Of a stretch of DNA of 64,000 bases, positions 1-9,734 are shown in pieces (within the stretch, counting starts at the first letter, position 1; each line of letters opens with the position of its first letter). The notes under the pieces are model-generated. The model was not told the origin of the DNA. It saw only the letters and a list, made by a program, of their open reading frames with translations, and searched no databases. Source of the stretch: Bdellovibrionales bacterium (lineage in GTDB: Bacteria; Bdellovibrionota; Bdellovibrionia; Bdellovibrionales; UBA1609). Position numbers and translations under genes: made by a program. The DNA is taken from positions 273,248 to 337,247 of the forward strand of contig DAIDIG010000003.1 in NCBI GenBank assembly GCA_027459485.1, written 5' to 3'.

Positions 1-1867
1 TCGACTTCGGCCGATATACGAGTACGCCGACATTTCGGTCCGGAGCCTTGAGCGGCACATAAAGCGCCTTAGCTTCAGACAAAGTTTCGGTCGACCATCC
101 CGCCATTTTGCCCGCGCTGAAGGCCCACGCGGCAACCGCTTGTTCTTTTTCAGTTAGGTGCGGCTGTGGCGAATACGGTTTGTATTCGTCGGCCATCAGT
201 TTACCTTCGGCCGAAGCTATGATTATGGCGCAATCTCCGTCCAAGAGACGCCCAACCCGCGCGTTGATCTTCGATAAAAATTCATCTTTGTTCCGGCTGC
301 CGGCAATATCCTGTGAAATCTCAAAAAGCGCATTGGTGCGATCTTCACGATCGCGCAAGACTCGCTCATGTGACCGAATTCGGTTGGTTAAATAGCCGGT
401 GACAACCGCCGTAGTGAGGTAAATGAGAATCAAAATGAGGTCGGCCGACTCGCGAATAGAAAACATAAACCGCGGCGGAATGAAAAAGTAATCCCAAATG
501 AAAGCGCTCAAAACCGCGATAAAAAAAGTCGGGCCGATGGTCGCGAATAAACCGACCCCCAACACTCCGAGAAGAAAAATAAACCCCACCGCTAAATAAC
601 CGATGACAGAGCTCAAAAGCCCGCAGAGAACCGACATGGCAATAAGAAACAAAAAGGCATTCCAATAGGTGATCGGACGGCTAAAGTGTTCGATCTTTGT
701 CAAGAACGGCGGGCGGTATTTGGGCTTACCGTCTTGCCGTATGACGTGAACGTCGACTTCTAAACTCTCGCGCACCAATCGATCGAGAAGAGTTCCGCCT
801 TCAACGACATCGCGAAAGAATCGCTTTGTCGGGCGACCGACAACGACTTGCGTGACGTTTTTTTGTCGCGCAATTCGTCGGAGCGCCGTCGGCACGTCCG
901 TATCGGTCGTGGTGACGACTTCGGCGTTCAGCTCGCGCGCGAGCTCAATGTTCTTGGCCAGTTGCGCTTGATCTTCGTCGTTGAGCGGAACGCCCGTATC
1001 GATGTGCGCTGCGATCCAAGGCGCTTCGAGATTATAAGCCAGCCGCCGTGTCGCGCGAATGACCTTTTCAGAATAGGGGCTGTGGCTCACCGCAACCATC
1101 AGACGCTCATTGGTCTGCCACGGGCCCGAGGCTTGCCGTAAGTCGGGAAACTGCTGAAGCTCTTGATCAACCCGCTCGGCCGTCACGCGCAAAGCGATTT
1201 CGCGAAGTGCTGTTAAACTGTCAGATTTAAAAAAATGCTTTGCCGCCTGTTCAGCTTTTTCGCCGAGATAAACCTTGCCCTCTTTCAAGCGCCGCAACAA
1301 TTGGGCGGGAGTGATATCGATCAATTCGATCTGTGTCGCACGCTCGAGAATCGAGTCGGGCACTGTCTCGCGAATCGGCACGCCAGTAATTTGCTCCACG
1401 AGATCTTTGCGACTTTCAAGGTGCTGAACGTTCAAGGTTGTGTACACTTCGATACCGGCCGCCAGAATTTCGAGCACATCTTGGTAACGCTTTTGGTGCC
1501 GCGACCCCGGCGCGTTGGTGTGCGCCAATTCGTCGACCAAAACCAGTTGCGGCTTTCGCGCGATAATTGTGTCGAGATCCATCTCGGCAATCGATACGCC
1601 TTTATATGTGATTTGTTTGCGCTCGATGGCCGGTAACGATTGAGCGAGCGCCATTGTCTCGGCGCGACCGTGGGTTTCGACAATGCCGATGACGACGTCG
1701 ATGCCGTCTTTTTGGCGCTCAATTGCGGCGCGCAACATCGAATAGGTTTTGCCCACGCCGGCGGACATGCCGAGAAAAATTCGCAGCGGGGCTATGGCAG
1801 CTTTCTGTTCTTCTTCGCTTATCGCCTGTAAAAGTTGATCGGGATCAGGCCGTCCGTCATCTCTCAT
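1..1867 (-). CDS. kdpD: KdpD osmosensitive K+ sensor histidine kinase (3' end cut by window edge)
   Basis: The reading frame is open from an ATG at 1867 to the left edge, about 622 codons; E. coli KdpD has about 894 residues, so the missing part should hold the histidine-kinase core. I read it by hand-translating the minus strand. It begins with the cytoplasmic KdpD domain, showing a Walker A-like GMSAGVGKTY and a Walker B-like LVDELAHTN, then TTLNVQHLES and VPIRETVPD, which are family signatures. A universal-stress-protein-like domain (MVAVSHSPYSEKVIRATRR) follows, then a hydrophobic stretch matching the four-helix membrane domain, and a GAF-like segment at the edge. The ATG overlaps the kdpC stop as ATGA, so translation is probably coupled. 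KdpD senses low K+ and phosphorylates KdpE; the only kdpE here lies in the pst operon at 7321-8007. Confidence 0.95.
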   Translation of the reverse strand, partial: MRDDGRPDPDQLLQAISEEEQKAAIAPLRIFLGMSAGVGKTYSMLRAAIERQKDGIDVVIGIVETHGRAETMALAQSLPAIERKQITYKGVSIAEMDLDTIIARKPQLVLVDELAHTNAPGSRHQKRYQDVLEILAAGIEVYTTLNVQHLESRKDLVEQITGVPIRETVPDSILERATQIELIDITPAQLLRRLKEGKVYLGEKAEQAAKHFFKSDSLTALREIALRVTAERVDQELQQFPDLRQASGPWQTNERLMVAVSHSPYSEKVIRATRRLAYNLEAPWIAAHIDTGVPLNDEDQAQLAKNIELARELNAEVVTTTDTDVPTALRRIARQKNVTQVVVGRPTKRFFRDVVEGGTLLDRLVRESLEVDVHVIRQDGKPKYRPPFLTKIEHFSRPITYWNAFLFLIAMSVLCGLLSSVIGYLAVGFIFLLGVLGVGLFATIGPTFFIAVLSAFIWDYFFIPPRFMFSIRESADLILILIYLTTAVVTGYLTNRIRSHERVLRDREDRTNALFEISQDIAGSRNKDEFLSKINARVGRLLDGDCAIIIASAEGKLMADEYKPYSPQPHLTEKEQAVAAWAFSAGKMAGWSTETLSEAKALYVPLKAPDRNVGVLVYRPKS

Positions 1868-2445
1868 TTCGACCCAGTACTAGCAATTCTATCCAGTGCC
1901 AAGTTTAACTCAAGTACGTTCACACGCGGTTCGCCAAAAATATCCCATTGCCGTCGCTGAACATATTTTTGCACAAGATCCATGACTTGATTAAAAGCCA
2001 TCCTCCGCGCTTTGGCAACACGCCGTACTTGATATATCGCGGCTTGGGGGCTGATATCAGGGTCTAAACCACTGCCCGAAGCAAACAATAAATCTTGCGG
2101 CGGTTCGGTCACCATATCCGGGTCCGCTTTTGATAGCTGACGCCGGCGTTTATCGAATGCCATTTTTAAATCAACGCTGGTAGGCCCTAAATTCGATGCG
2201 TTCGACGGGAGCGGGCTAAACCCCGCCGCCGATGGCCGCGGCCAAAAATATTTACGGTTTTTAAATTGTTGCTCGATCAGAAGAGACCCGATCGGACGGC
2301 CATTATCGTAAACGATACTGCCTCTCACTTTTTCGGGGAAGAATACATCCCCGATTCCGGTAACAGCGAACGGATAGACCAACCCGGTCAGGCACGTCAT
2401 AAATATAAACATTCTGAGTGACGGGATTATTTGTCTCATGCCCAC
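1864..2445 (-). CDS. kdpC: KdpC, K+-transporting ATPase subunit C
   Basis: Small single-span subunit of the KdpFABC high-affinity potassium pump in the inner membrane. The 193 residues are close to the usual 190. One N-terminal membrane segment (about residues 10-32) is followed by a periplasmic domain with the family signatures [17 protein letters not shown] and [10 protein letters not shown]. The gene overlaps kdpB upstream by 10 bp and kdpD downstream by 4 bp (ATGA), so it is in the middle of a tightly coupled operon. A second in-frame ATG two codons in is a possible alternative start. Confidence 0.97.
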   Translation of the reverse strand: MGMRQIIPSLRMFIFMTCLTGLVYPFAVTGIGDVFFPEKVRGSIVYDNGRPIGSLLIEQQFKNRKYFWPRPSAAGFSPLPSNASNLGPTSVDLKMAFDKRRRQLSKADPDMVTEPPQDLLFASGSGLDPDISPQAAIYQVRRVAKARRMAFNQVMDLVQKYVQRRQWDIFGEPRVNVLELNLALDRIASTGSK

Positions 2446-4547
2446 CCCATTGCGCTGATGATCAAGTCTATCAATTTGATTCCGATAAATGGAGCCACCA
2501 ATCCGCCCAAGCCGTAGATCAGCAAATTGCGACGAAGGACAAGTGACGCCCCCATCGCGCGATACTTCACACCTTTCAACGCAAGCGGGATCAGCGCCAC
2601 AATCACGAGCGCGTTAAAAATGACCGCACTCAAAATCGCGCTCTCGGGCGAGTGAAGGTGCATGACGTTGAGTGCGCCGAGCGGGCCCTGCGTTGATCCA
2701 TTGAGCAAATAGAGCGTACTGAAAAGCGCCGGCAAGATGGCAAAATACTTGGCCACGTCGTTGGCGATACTGAACGTCGTGAGCGACCCACGAGTCATCA
2801 GAAGTTGCTTGCCGATTTCGACAATCTCGATCAGCTTGGTCGGGTTGCTGTCGAGATCGACCATATTGCCCGCTTCGCGAGCGGCTTGAGTGCCGGTATT
2901 CATCGCGACACCGACGTCGGCTTGCGCTAAGGCGGGGGCGTCGTTTGTGCCGTCGCCCGTCATCGCGACAAGATGACCTTTGGCTTGCTCGTCGCGAATG
3001 CGGCGCAATTTTGTTTCGGGGGTCGCTTGTGCCATAAAATCGTCAACCCCGGCTTCGGCGGCAATCGCGGCGGCGGTGAGTGGATTATCGCCCGTGATCA
3101 TGACCGTGCGGATCCCCATTTTTCGAAGTTCAGCGAAGCGTTCTTTGATACCGCCTTTTACGATATCTTTCAGCTGTACGACGCCCAAGATTTCATTTTG
3201 TTCCGCGACCACGAGTGGCGTTTGACCTTTTTTTGCGATTTCCTCAACAATCGGATCGAGCTCTGAAGGTAGCCGTCCGCTATTTGTGCGCACCAGATTT
3301 TTGATCGCGTCGACGGCACCTTTGCGAATGGAGCGAACACGTCCATTTTCTTGAATGTCGATACCGCTCATTCGTGTTTGGGCTGAAAACGGAACGAATT
3401 TCGCATCGTGCGGTTGAACACTCGACGCTCGCATCGCAAATTTTTCTTTGGCAAGAACGACGATCGAACGGCCTTCGGGCGTTTCATCTGAAAGCGACGC
3501 CAGCTGTGCTGCTTCAGCCAAGCGCTCAATCGAGACCCCGTGCATGGGCATAAAATCCGTCGCCATCCGATTGCCGAGCGTAATGGTACCCGTCTTATCG
3601 AGCAGCAAGACATCTATATCACCTGCCGCTTCGACAGAACGGCCGCTGGTCGCGATCACGTTGCGCCGAATGAGACGGTCCATGCCGCTGATCCCGATGG
3701 CGCTCAAAAGTCCGCCAATTGTCGTCGGGATCAAACACACAAGCAATGCGATCAAAACCGGAACAGTCACGATGTGCGAAAGGTCTTGGTGACTGGCGGC
3801 GCCGCTGTAATCGGCGAATGGTTTAAGCGTCATCACGGCCAAAAGAAAAACGATGGTCATCCCCGAAAGAACAATACTGAGCGCGATTTCGTTCGGAGTC
3901 TTTTGCCGTTTAGCTCCTTCGACCAGCGCGATCATGCGATCAAGAAACGTATGGCCTTGCTCAGCGGTGATTCGCACTAAAATCCGATCGCTGATGACTC
4001 GCGTACCGCCGGTGACAGCGCTGCGGTCTCCCCCGCTTTCGCGAATCACCGGCGCCGATTCGCCGGTGATCGCCGATTCGTCGACGCTGGCAATCCCCTC
4101 TGTGACCTCGCCGTCACCCGGGATAATATTGCCGGCCTCGCAAATCACAATATCGCCTTTTTTTAATTCCGCCGCATTCACACTCGATTCTTTGCCGCCC
4201 TTCAGTAGCCGCGCCACGGTCGAAGTTCGGGTTTTGCGCAGTTCGGCCGCTTGCGCCTTGCCGCGGCCTTCAGCGATCGCTTCGGCAAAATTCGCGAACA
4301 AAACAGTAAACCACAGCCACAATGAAATTTGGAACTCAAACCCATGCGAGCCGTTGCCAATATGAAAAACCGCGTAGCACGTCGATATAAGAGCGCCGAC
4401 TTCGGTGACAAACATCACCGGGTTTTTTATTTGTATACGTGGGTCCAGCTTCGTCACAGCTTCTTTCAAAGCGGGAACTAAAATCTCCGGGTTCTTCCAG
4501 CTACTTTTGTTTTTCTTTGTTACGCTGGCCACAACCGTTTCAGCCAT
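2436..4547 (-). CDS. kdpB: KdpB, K+-transporting P-type ATPase catalytic subunit
   Basis: Catalytic subunit that hydrolyses ATP to drive K+ uptake through KdpA. At 703 residues it is slightly longer than E. coli KdpB (682). Visible motifs are TGES in the actuator domain (about residue 160), the phosphorylation loop DKTGTIT with its aspartate, and the hinge [16 protein letters not shown], followed by the KdpB-type tail with [16 protein letters not shown] and [15 protein letters not shown]. Several membrane spans flank these domains. It lies 39 bp after kdpA and overlaps kdpC by 10 bp. All key catalytic residues are present, so I expect an active enzyme. Confidence 0.98.
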   Translation of the reverse strand: MAETVVASVTKKNKSSWKNPEILVPALKEAVTKLDPRIQIKNPVMFVTEVGALISTCYAVFHIGNGSHGFEFQISLWLWFTVLFANFAEAIAEGRGKAQAAELRKTRTSTVARLLKGGKESSVNAAELKKGDIVICEAGNIIPGDGEVTEGIASVDESAITGESAPVIRESGGDRSAVTGGTRVISDRILVRITAEQGHTFLDRMIALVEGAKRQKTPNEIALSIVLSGMTIVFLLAVMTLKPFADYSGAASHQDLSHIVTVPVLIALLVCLIPTTIGGLLSAIGISGMDRLIRRNVIATSGRSVEAAGDIDVLLLDKTGTITLGNRMATDFMPMHGVSIERLAEAAQLASLSDETPEGRSIVVLAKEKFAMRASSVQPHDAKFVPFSAQTRMSGIDIQENGRVRSIRKGAVDAIKNLVRTNSGRLPSELDPIVEEIAKKGQTPLVVAEQNEILGVVQLKDIVKGGIKERFAELRKMGIRTVMITGDNPLTAAAIAAEAGVDDFMAQATPETKLRRIRDEQAKGHLVAMTGDGTNDAPALAQADVGVAMNTGTQAAREAGNMVDLDSNPTKLIEIVEIGKQLLMTRGSLTTFSIANDVAKYFAILPALFSTLYLLNGSTQGPLGALNVMHLHSPESAILSAVIFNALVIVALIPLALKGVKYRAMGASLVLRRNLLIYGLGGLVAPFIGIKLIDLIISAMGWA

Positions 4548-4586
4548 TTTCTTCTCCTCTGCGCATCGGCATCGTCGCCGAGCTCA

Positions 4587-6281
4587 TTAAAATGTCATAC
4601 CCCGAAGCATGAGAAAGTGCTCGACAATAGGGCCAAGCGACAACGCCGGCAAAAAGGTCAAAGCCCCGACGATCACGATGACCCCGACCAAAAGAATACC
4701 GAAGATCGCCGTATCGGTCGAAAATGTCCCGCTCGAAGGCGGCGCGATTTTCTTTTTCACAAGATAGCCGGCGATGACGAGGCATGGGATGATCACCGCG
4801 AACCGGCCGATCAGCATCGCACCTGCAAGCATCAGATTATAATAAACGGTGTTGGCGTTAAGCCCGGCGAAGGCACTGCCGTTATTATTGGCGGTCGAGG
4901 TGAACGCGTACAAAATTTCGGTGAGACCGTGCGGACCATGGTTGGCGAGGCTCGAAAGCCCAGTCGGTAAGACAGCCGAGATCGCCGCGCCTATCAGCAC
5001 AACCGCACACGGCGCGAGAATCCCCAATATCGCCATTTGCACTTCTGACGCTTCGATTTTTTTACCCATGTATTCGGGCGATCGCCCCACCATAAGCCCC
5101 GAGAGAAAAACGGTCAGGATGACGAACAAAAGCATGCCGTACATCCCCGCCCCGACACCGCCGAAAATCACCTCGCCCATCATCATATTGAACAAGGCAA
5201 TTCCACCGGCAAGAGGCGAGAGACTCGCGTGCATAGCATTGACCGACCCGTTTGAAGCCACTGTTGTCGCCGTCGACCAAATAACGCTGTTGGTGACGCC
5301 GATTCGAGTCTCGATACCCTCCATCAGATTCGACATGTGAAAAATCGGATTGGGCACGCGTTCCGCTAACAATGAAATCGCTAGGCCCCCCAACCAGACG
5401 AGCAACATGACGATGAATAATGTCCACCCCTCGCGCGGGCGTTTCGCCATTCGCCCATAGGTAAATGTCAGAGCCGCCGGTATGAGCAAAATCGCGAGCA
5501 TCTCGATGAAATTCGAAAGCGGAGTGGGGTTCTCCATAGGTGTCGCGCTATTCGTGTTAAAAAAGCCGCCGCCGTTTGTGCCGATCTGTTTGATCGCGAC
5601 TTGCGAAGCCGCCGGCCCGAGTGGGATCGTCTGCTTGGCGCCCTCGACGGTCACGACATCCTTGTACGACCGAAATGTTTGAACGACACCCTGGCTCATC
5701 AGCGCGACGGCGACTATGAATGAAAGCGGGAGCAATATGTAAACCGTGCCGCGCACAAGATCGACCCAAAAATTGCCGAGCGAACCGTCGTCGTTTTTCT
5801 TTAAAATTCCGCGAGCCAACGCTAAAAAAACCGCGAGACCTGTCGCAGCACTTAAGAAATTTTGCACGGCGAGCCCCGCCATTTGGGTCAGATACGACAT
5901 CGTCGTCTCGCCCGCATACCCCTGCCAATTCGTGTTCGTCATGAAACTGACAGCGGTGTTCAGCGCCGAATCCCACGACACATTTGCAAACTGCTGGGGG
6001 TTGAGCGGCAACGAATGCTGAAAAAGTTGAAGCAAAAATACCGCGAGAAATCCGAATAGATTAAACCACAAGACGGCTTTCAAATATTCGCGCCAATCCA
6101 TTCTCGCTCGCGGGTCAACCCCCGCAGCTCGATAACCCAGCTTTTCGAGCCCGCCGAGAACCGGCGTCAAAAACGTTCGCTCGCCTTCGAGCACACGCGC
6201 CATATACCCGCCGAGAACAGGAGTCAGCGCGATCAACGCAATGACATAAAGTGCCACTTGAACAAAATCTTCGAAATTCAT
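4587..6281 (-). CDS. kdpA: KdpA, K+-transporting ATPase K+-binding subunit
   Basis: Channel-like membrane subunit that binds and selects K+ for the Kdp pump. The 564 residues match the family (about 557 in E. coli). Selectivity-filter segments are recognisable as NTNWQGYAGE, GTNGGGFFN, a third around SVNAMHASLS and NNNGSAFAG, spaced over about ten hydrophobic spans, as expected of a protein built from four M1P-M2-like repeats. The start at 6281 (MNFEDFVQVALYV) follows the tiny kdpF gene by 50 bp. It is the first large gene of the kdpFABCD operon. Confidence 0.98.
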   Translation of the reverse strand: MNFEDFVQVALYVIALIALTPVLGGYMARVLEGERTFLTPVLGGLEKLGYRAAGVDPRARMDWREYLKAVLWFNLFGFLAVFLLQLFQHSLPLNPQQFANVSWDSALNTAVSFMTNTNWQGYAGETTMSYLTQMAGLAVQNFLSAATGLAVFLALARGILKKNDDGSLGNFWVDLVRGTVYILLPLSFIVAVALMSQGVVQTFRSYKDVVTVEGAKQTIPLGPAASQVAIKQIGTNGGGFFNTNSATPMENPTPLSNFIEMLAILLIPAALTFTYGRMAKRPREGWTLFIVMLLVWLGGLAISLLAERVPNPIFHMSNLMEGIETRIGVTNSVIWSTATTVASNGSVNAMHASLSPLAGGIALFNMMMGEVIFGGVGAGMYGMLLFVILTVFLSGLMVGRSPEYMGKKIEASEVQMAILGILAPCAVVLIGAAISAVLPTGLSSLANHGPHGLTEILYAFTSTANNNGSAFAGLNANTVYYNLMLAGAMLIGRFAVIIPCLVIAGYLVKKKIAPPSSGTFSTDTAIFGILLVGVIVIVGALTFLPALSLGPIVEHFLMLRGMTF

Positions 6282-6331
6282 AATTTTACCTTTTCTTGAA
6301 TTGTGCCTTGATAGACGGTTGCGCGCGCGCC

Positions 6332-6415
6332 TTAAAATTTTTCAGGGTTTAACAGTGTGTAAACGAGATACCCTAAAACACCCATTCCGATGATGCCGAC
6401 CACGATGAAATCCAT
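6332..6415 (-). CDS. kdpF: KdpF, 27-residue stabilising subunit of the Kdp complex
   Basis: A 27-codon ORF immediately upstream of kdpA, too short for usual gene finding. It reads MDFIVVGIIGMGVLGYLVYT followed by LLNPEKF and a TAA stop: one hydrophobic helix and the short tail ending in NPEKF seen in KdpF. A strong Shine-Dalgarno AGGAGG (complement of 6425-6430) sits about 9 bases before the ATG. Position, size and sequence all fit KdpF, which stabilises the KdpABC complex in the membrane. Confidence 0.93.
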   Translation of the reverse strand: MDFIVVGIIGMGVLGYLVYTLLNPEKF

Positions 6416-6461
6416 TGGTGCGCGCCTCCTTTTGCAGAGCTCAAGTTTAAGCCGCCGACCC

Positions 6462-6483
6462 GTAAAAAATCTGTAAAAAATCT
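6462..6483 (-). promoter_or_regulatory. Perfect 11-bp tandem repeat upstream of kdpF, candidate KdpE binding site
   Basis: Two exact head-to-tail copies of an 11-mer (GTAAAAAATCT on the plus strand; AGATTTTTTAC on the coding strand) lie 47-68 bp before the kdpF ATG. OmpR/PhoB-type regulators, including KdpE, bind direct repeats one helical turn apart, and the E. coli KdpE site is T-rich ending in ACA, which this resembles. The repeat is seen directly; the binding role is inferred. A clear -10/-35 pair could not be fixed. Confidence 0.55.
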
Positions 6484-6530
6484 CGTTTTTTGCGGAGGGT
6501 GATGGAACGCGTTATCTACCTTCGTTCACA

Positions 6531-6941
6531 ATGAACGTAAAGCAAACCGATTTTTTCAAGAAGGTTTCCCGCTCCTACGGCGGTGACCTCCTCACGAAGC
6601 GCAAAGGGCGGCTGAAGTCCATGGCCAATGTCGGCAATCACCTTCATCTTCATCTGCAGTTGACGAATCGGCATACGTATCGCGCTTTCATCCGAGCGGT
6701 GACCAGCGCGATTATGATGACAGTGACAGGCGCTTCACGCTGGAACAAAGAGGCGCTCGCGAAATTGCGCGATGCCCGAAAGAAGTTTTGGGATCGCCGA
6801 CCCTTTTCGCGAATCGTCTCGGGGTTTAAGGCCGAGCTGCGGTTGCGGGATTACGTCTATATGAATGAACTCGAATCGAACGGGTTCAAGCGCGATCACG
6901 CGAGATTTTATATCAGTTGGCGGCCGAGCGATTCGAGTTAG
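6531..6941 (+). CDS. RayT/IS200-type (Y1, HUH) transposase relative, probably shortened
   Basis: The 136-residue product carries an HUH-type metal-binding motif in GNHLHLHLQL (about residues 36-45) and a later RLRDYVYMNE segment that would supply the catalytic tyrosine, the two hallmarks of REP-associated tyrosine transposases. After an N-terminal YGGDLLTKRKGR stretch the sequence jumps almost directly to the HUH motif; relatives I know of have some tens of residues in between, so an in-frame internal deletion is likely. No terminal inverted repeats or REP copies are visible nearby, and it is a single gene between the kdp and pst operons. It may be a domesticated, single-copy member or a decayed one. 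There is no strong Shine-Dalgarno before the ATG. Confidence 0.6.
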   Translation: MNVKQTDFFKKVSRSYGGDLLTKRKGRLKSMANVGNHLHLHLQLTNRHTYRAFIRAVTSAIMMTVTGASRWNKEALAKLRDARKKFWDRRPFSRIVSGFKAELRLRDYVYMNELESNGFKRDHARFYISWRPSDSS

Positions 6942-7215
6942 ATTTTTGGTTGCGACCAGCTAACAGCGCTGTCACCAGACCTGGAACGTCATAACCATAC
7001 CCGATGCAAGTATATTCCTGACCGCCGATCGTGATCGGCTTTTTCTCTTTTAATAACCGCCCGCCGATACGTTCACTAATTCGAGAAACGATTTGCACAG
7101 AGCTAAGGTCAGCGCAGCACCAAATCCCTGTGCCAGGATAAGCACTGCGCCACGCGTTCACATGAACTCGCGCGATCGCTCCCGCATCGCTCGCAATGGC
7201 CCTTCTGATTTTCAT
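6913..7215 (-). pseudogene. GNAT-family acetyltransferase remnant with the middle missing
   Basis: The first 28 residues (MKIRRAIASDAGAIARVHVN, then AWRSAYPG) are a typical GNAT start: beta-1 and alpha-1, followed by the AW..AY motif. Residues from about 50 on (GGRLLKEKKPITIGGQEYTC, then IGYGYD) look like a GNAT C-terminal strand pair. The acetyl-CoA binding motif A (Q/RxxGxG/A) that should lie between them is absent, and the whole ORF is only 100 residues instead of about 160. I infer an internal deletion that joined the two ends and probably removed activity. It runs convergently into the RayT-like gene with a 29-bp overlap, so two neighbouring genes here seem to have lost internal sequence. 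Confidence 0.5.
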
Positions 7216-7320
7216 AATTCAATTATTGGCACACTCGGCCCACGGTCGACAATACTGGGCTTGAAGCGCGGCATCTGCAAACATTATCGTCGGTCGCTTG
7301 GTGATATTTTTGAGAATCGT

Positions 7321-8007
7321 TCACACGATCCGATACCCGATGCCGGGCTCGGTCAATATGTGCGATGGGTGCGCCGAATCCGATTCGATTTTTTTTCTAA
7401 GTTGAGCGACGTAGATTCGCAAGTAATGCGTTTGATCGATGGCGGTGCGGCCCCACACTCCCATGAGGAGTTGTGTTTGCGGCACAACTTTGCCGCGATG
7501 GCGCACCAAAGTGCGAAGCAATTCGTATTCGGTCGATGTCAATTTTACCGGCTGATCACCGCGGCGAATTTCTCGGGTGTTGATATTGACTTCGAGGTCT
7601 CCCGATCTAAACACTGGAGTCGCTTCCGAGTCTTGGTGATGGCGTAAGCTCACGCGAACCCTGGCCAGAAGCTCAGGCGTGCCGAACGGCTTTGTCAAAT
7701 AGTCATCCGCCCCGGCATCGAGCAGCGCCACCTTGGCCGCTTCGGCATCGTTCACAGTGAGAACGATAACGGGTACCGTCGTCCATCGGCGAAGCGCACG
7801 CAAAACGTCCAGACCGTTCATGTCGGGTAAACCCAAATCTAGAATGATCAAATGCGGATGAAACTCTTCGGCGTTCTTTAAACCGTCTTGGCCCGTTGCC
7901 GCCTCGGCGACTTCAAAACCATTATTTACTAAATGGAGTCGCAGAATGTTTCGGATCGCCCGTTCGTCGTCGATGATCAATATTCTACTAGATAAGGCGC
8001 GATTCAT
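7321..8007 (-). CDS. kdpE: KdpE-type response regulator, last gene of the pst operon
   Basis: OmpR-family regulator of 228 residues. The receiver domain has the acidic pair DDE (about residues 13-15), phosphoryl-acceptor aspartate in LIILDLGLPD (about 57), T in VIVLT and K in YLTKPFG. The C-terminal winged helix has TSTEYELLRTLV and the very KdpE-like HYLRIYVAQLRKKIE with TEPGIGYRIV. By sequence I judge it KdpE rather than PhoB. It starts only 12 bp after the pstB stop, so it is probably transcribed with pstSCAB, while its presumed partner kdpD is 5.4 kb away in kdpFABCD. Usual kdp operons keep kdpDE together, so this arrangement is unusual. Confidence 0.88.
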   Translation of the reverse strand: MNRALSSRILIIDDERAIRNILRLHLVNNGFEVAEAATGQDGLKNAEEFHPHLIILDLGLPDMNGLDVLRALRRWTTVPVIVLTVNDAEAAKVALLDAGADDYLTKPFGTPELLARVRVSLRHHQDSEATPVFRSGDLEVNINTREIRRGDQPVKLTSTEYELLRTLVRHRGKVVPQTQLLMGVWGRTAIDQTHYLRIYVAQLRKKIESDSAHPSHILTEPGIGYRIV

Positions 8008-8019
8008 TCAGCTCAATGC

Positions 8020-8841
8020 TCAGCCAAAATCACCCATCACATAGGCTTTGGTGAGACTTTGTTTGGGGTCGTTAAACAGCGACCGAGTCGGACCAAACTC
8101 GACCATTTCGCCCATATACATGAGGGCCGTGTAATCCGCAACTCGAGCCGCTTGCTGCATGTTATGGGTGACCATCACGACCGTGTAATCTTTCTTGAGT
8201 TCGTGAATCAATTCCTCGATTTTTGCGGTGGCGATTGGGTCAAGAGCCGACGTCGGTTCGTCGAGGAGTAAAACATCCGGCTTCACCGCAATGGCCCGGG
8301 CGATGCACATACGCTGTTGCTGGCCGCCAGAAAGACTTGTACCGCTTTGCTTGAGCTTGTCTTTGACCTCAGGCCAGAGTGCTGCTTTCTCAAGCGCCCA
8401 CTGCACCCGCTCCCGCATCTGGCTGGAAGAAAGTTTTTCATGTAATCGTACGCCGAACGCAATGTTTTCATATATCGACATCGGAAACGGCGTCGGCTTT
8501 TGAAAAACCATGCCGATTTTCGATCGTACGTGATTCACGTCACACGCCGAACTGAGGATATCGTGCCCGTTCAAAAAGATTTTGCCGGCCGCGCGGTGGT
8601 GCGGATAAAGCTCATAAATGCGGTTAAACGCCCGCAGTAGCGAGGATTTGCCGCAACCCGAAGGTCCGATGAAGGCCGTCACGCATTTTTCAGGGATTCT
8701 CACACTGACGTTTTTGAGCGCGTGAAAATCGCCGTAGTAAAAGTTCAAATTGCGAACTTCCAATTTGACCGCTCTTTCAACAATGGGTTGCACCAACGCC
8801 GATTGCCGAAACGGGATGTTGATTATGGGTTGTGTTTCCAT
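8020..8841 (-). CDS. pstB: PstB, phosphate ABC transporter ATPase
   Basis: ATPase of the high-affinity phosphate importer. Walker [12 protein letters not shown], the Pst-typical [20 protein letters not shown] after the Q-loop, signature [14 protein letters not shown], Walker [14 protein letters not shown] and switch His in [11 protein letters not shown] are all present. I chose the ATG at 8841 (METQPI) because AAGGAGAT lies just before it and the resulting 273 residues fit the family; an ATG at 8892 that overlaps the pstA stop as ATGA would add 17 residues and is a real alternative. It is followed within 12 bp by kdpE, not phoU. Confidence 0.95.
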   Translation of the reverse strand: METQPIINIPFRQSALVQPIVERAVKLEVRNLNFYYGDFHALKNVSVRIPEKCVTAFIGPSGCGKSSLLRAFNRIYELYPHHRAAGKIFLNGHDILSSACDVNHVRSKIGMVFQKPTPFPMSIYENIAFGVRLHEKLSSSQMRERVQWALEKAALWPEVKDKLKQSGTSLSGGQQQRMCIARAIAVKPDVLLLDEPTSALDPIATAKIEELIHELKKDYTVVMVTHNMQQAARVADYTALMYMGEMVEFGPTRSLFNDPKQSLTKAYVMGDFG

Positions 8842-8888
8842 ACGATCTCCTTCGCGAGTCGGCATAGTATCGCCCGGCCTCGCGCGAT

Positions 8889-9734
8889 TCATATATTCCG
8901 CGCGGAGTACTTCGCCAGCCCGCGCGCCGTGATGTTAATGACTAAGACGCTCAAAGTGATCAATAAAGCTCCTGCCCATGCCAGGTGTTGCCAATCGTCA
9001 TAAGGGCTCATGGCAAACTGAAAAATCACAATCGGTAAGCTCGCCATGGGTTTTGACAAATTGGTGTTCCAAAACTGATTGTTGAGGCTCGTAAATAAGA
9101 GCGGCGCCGTTTCGCCGCTAATTCGCGCAATGGCGAGAAGAACGCCGGTCAGAATTCCAGTCTTCGCCGAGCGGTACGTGATCGATGCGATGACACGCGA
9201 TTTTGACGCTCCCAAAGCTGCGGCCGCTTCACGCAATTGGTTCGGCACCATTTTCAGCATGTTCTCAGTACTCGAAACGACGACGGGCACCAAGATCACA
9301 GCGAGCGCGACCACTCCCGCCCAGCCGGAAAAATGACCTGTGCGCGCGACAATCAGCGCGTAGGCGAAAAAGCCGATAACCACTGAAGGGGCCGATAACA
9401 AAACATCGTTAATCAACCGGATGACGCCGGCCACGCGATGGGCTCGGTCGCCATATTCGGCGAGGTACGTGCCCGCAAGAATGCCAAGCGGTGTGCCGAT
9501 AACGGTCGCCACGCCGGTGATGATCACGCTACCCATGATCGCGTTGAGCAATCCACCCGATTCACCAGGCGGAGGTGTCATCTGAGAAAACACCTGGGCG
9601 CTCAAAGCCGGCCACCCGTTTTTAACGAGAGTCCACAGTATAGCCCCAAGAAAAAACAGGCCGAACGCCATTGCCACGCACGCCAGGGCGAGACAAATAA
9701 AATTGATCAGCGCACGTTTTCGTTGCCGGGTCAT
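8889..9734 (-). CDS. pstA: PstA, phosphate ABC transporter permease
   Basis: Inner-membrane permease of the phosphate importer, 281 residues with six hydrophobic spans. The cytoplasmic loop that contacts PstB is visible as [15 protein letters not shown] (EAA-type motif). Periplasmic and membrane features such as [16 protein letters not shown] and [14 protein letters not shown] match PstA. Its ATG overlaps the pstC stop as ATGA and its stop overlaps a candidate pstB start in the same way, so the operon is translationally coupled. Confidence 0.95.
   Translation of the reverse strand: MTRQRKRALINFICLALACVAMAFGLFFLGAILWTLVKNGWPALSAQVFSQMTPPPGESGGLLNAIMGSVIITGVATVIGTPLGILAGTYLAEYGDRAHRVAGVIRLINDVLLSAPSVVIGFFAYALIVARTGHFSGWAGVVALAVILVPVVVSSTENMLKMVPNQLREAAAALGASKSRVIASITYRSAKTGILTGVLLAIARISGETAPLLFTSLNNQFWNTNLSKPMASLPIVIFQFAMSPYDDWQHLAWAGALLITLSVLVINITARGLAKYSARNI

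Noticed and set aside
3540..3980. 146-codon plus-strand ORF inside kdpB
   Set aside because: Antisense to conserved P-type ATPase motifs and without sensible composition.
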